A stretch of DNA of 39,953 bases from Candidatus Pacearchaeota archaeon (GTDB taxonomy: Archaea; Nanobdellota; Nanobdellia; Pacearchaeales; GW2011-AR1), in the NCBI GenBank assembly GCA_023133415.1, contig JAGLWM010000011.1, forward strand, positions 1-39,953, read 5' to 3'. The notes below the pieces were generated by a model. It did no database searches. It was not told the DNA's origin and saw only the letters and a program-made list of their open reading frames with translations. Shown here one piece after another: positions 39,152 to 39,953 of the stretch (the first letter of the stretch is position 1; each line of letters starts with the position of its first letter). A program made the translations under genes and the position numbers.

Positions 39152-39953
39152 ATGAGACCAATTAAAAAACAAATTAAGGAGATGCGATTTTCGTTGCTTA
39201 GTCCGGAGCAGATTAAAAAGTTAAGTGTTGCGAAGATTGTGACGCCGGAGCTTTATGATGTTGATGGTTATCCGGTTGATGGTGGGTTGATGGATTTGAG
39301 ATTGGGGGCAGTTGATCCGGGTGTTAGATGTCGGACTTGTGGTGGTCGGTTGAAAGAGTGCCTTGGGCATCCTGGTATTATTGAGTTGGCTCGTCCCGTT
39401 GTTCATATTAAGTATTTGCCTATTATTGATTTAGTTTTGAGATCGACTTGCGAAGCATGTGGAAAGGCTTTAATTAAAGATGAAAAAGATTTGGCGAAGG
39501 ATTTAGTTAGTAGGATTAAGAAAGCTAAGGATGGCAAGAAGTGTCCGCATTGTTCAATTATTCAGGAGAAAGTTAGACTTGAGAAGCCGACTAGTTTTAG
39601 GAGTGGAAGAAGGAGATTATTTCCGTCGGAAATTCGTGAGAGGTTGGTTAAAGTTAGTGATGAGGATTTGAAGATTTTGGGAATTAATGCTGCGACCTTA
39701 AGGCCGGAGTGGGCAATTTTGACTTCGCTTCTTGTTCCTCCTGTGACCGTTAGGCCTTCGATTACTTTGGAATCTGGCGAGAGGAGTGAGGATGATTTGA
39801 CTCATAAATTGTCGGATATTATTAGGTCGAATCAGAGGTTATGGGAGAATTTGAATGCTGGTGCGCCTGAGGTTATTATTGAGGATTTGTGGGATTTATT
39901 GCAGTATCATATTACGACTTTTTTCGATAATTCGATTGCGAAGATTCCGCCTG
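39152..39953 (+). CDS. rpoA1: RNA polymerase subunit A', N-terminal part, runs off the window
   Basis: The ORF is open from ATG 39152 to the window end (267 codons) and is missing from the track because it has no stop. The start MRPIKKQIKEMRFSLLSPEQIKKLS and the zinc ribbon CRTCGGRLKECLGHPG are diagnostic of RpoA'/Rpb1; a second zinc site CEACG...CPHC follows, then RPEWAILTSLLVPPVTVRP. The catalytic NADFDGD loop lies beyond the window. It is probably co-transcribed with rpoH-rpoB, starting 1 nt after the rpoB stop. Confidence 0.96.
   Translation, partial: MRPIKKQIKEMRFSLLSPEQIKKLSVAKIVTPELYDVDGYPVDGGLMDLRLGAVDPGVRCRTCGGRLKECLGHPGIIELARPVVHIKYLPIIDLVLRSTCEACGKALIKDEKDLAKDLVSRIKKAKDGKKCPHCSIIQEKVRLEKPTSFRSGRRRLFPSEIRERLVKVSDEDLKILGINAATLRPEWAILTSLLVPPVTVRPSITLESGERSEDDLTHKLSDIIRSNQRLWENLNAGAPEVIIEDLWDLLQYHITTFFDNSIAKIPP

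Overview
ORGANISM. The window reads as a low-GC archaeal chromosome, most likely a DPANN lineage (Woesearchaeota/Pacearchaeota-like). Support: replication factor C small and large subunits, Alba, eS17, a 36-aa eL41, archaeal tRNA-splicing endonuclease, an aIF2-beta fragment, and the rpoH-rpoB-rpoA' operon. Most genes have a TATA box about 22-28 nt before the ATG, so transcripts look leaderless. The placement is inference from gene content, not from a database search.

LAYOUT. 1-2.7 kb: tRNA-Met(CAT), a small membrane protein, a minus-strand run (winged-helix protein, eS17, Alba), endA and tRNA-Gln(CTG). 2.8-6.9 kb: eL41, then an rfcS...rfcL run enclosing a deoxyribosyltransferase-like protein and a MESH1-like HD hydrolase. 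7-11.3 kb: purC, a membrane-anchored thioredoxin-fold protein divergent from a TtuA-type tRNA thiolase, and a membrane protein. 11.4-14.9 kb: a thymidylate kinase/tandem-ThyX fusion overlapping glyA. 14.9-16.8 kb: a TrmB regulator divergent from two unknown ORFs, bracketed by a 19-bp direct repeat. 17-20.6 kb: nrdR (behind two NrdR-box-like sites 32 bp apart), nrdD, a separately encoded glycyl-radical domain, and nrdG. 20.7-35.4 kb: an accessory region with A-rich codons. It holds two reciprocally decayed gdhA-dut pairs, a MITE-like insertion with a visible empty site, truncated 5' gene ends, a phage-tail-like surface protein, a tandem array of membrane-anchored glycosidase-like and beta-propeller proteins, a P-loop/dCMP-deaminase fusion and a nucleotidyltransferase. 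Its right edge is tRNA-Lys(TTT), whose 3' end is repeated three times. 35.7-39.95 kb: rpoH, unsplit rpoB, and rpoA' running off the window.

HOW THE GENES WORK TOGETHER. The window carries much of a dNTP and dTMP supply route: anaerobic RNR (NrdD + separate glycyl-radical peptide + NrdG, probably under NrdR), dCMP deaminase and dUTPase giving dUMP, ThyX with GlyA-supplied methylene-folate giving dTMP, and Tmk giving dTDP. The RFC clamp loader and an HD hydrolase lie nearby.

MOST NOTEWORTHY. (1) The NrdD glycyl-radical domain is a separate 39-aa ORF with its own Shine-Dalgarno site. (2) Tmk is fused to two ThyX modules whose degenerate signature motifs complement each other. (3) The gdhA-dut duplicates have decayed reciprocally, and one carries a TIR/direct-repeat-bounded insertion with a G-quadruplex motif. 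(4) Three divergent gene pairs each share one palindromic TATA box equidistant from both start codons.
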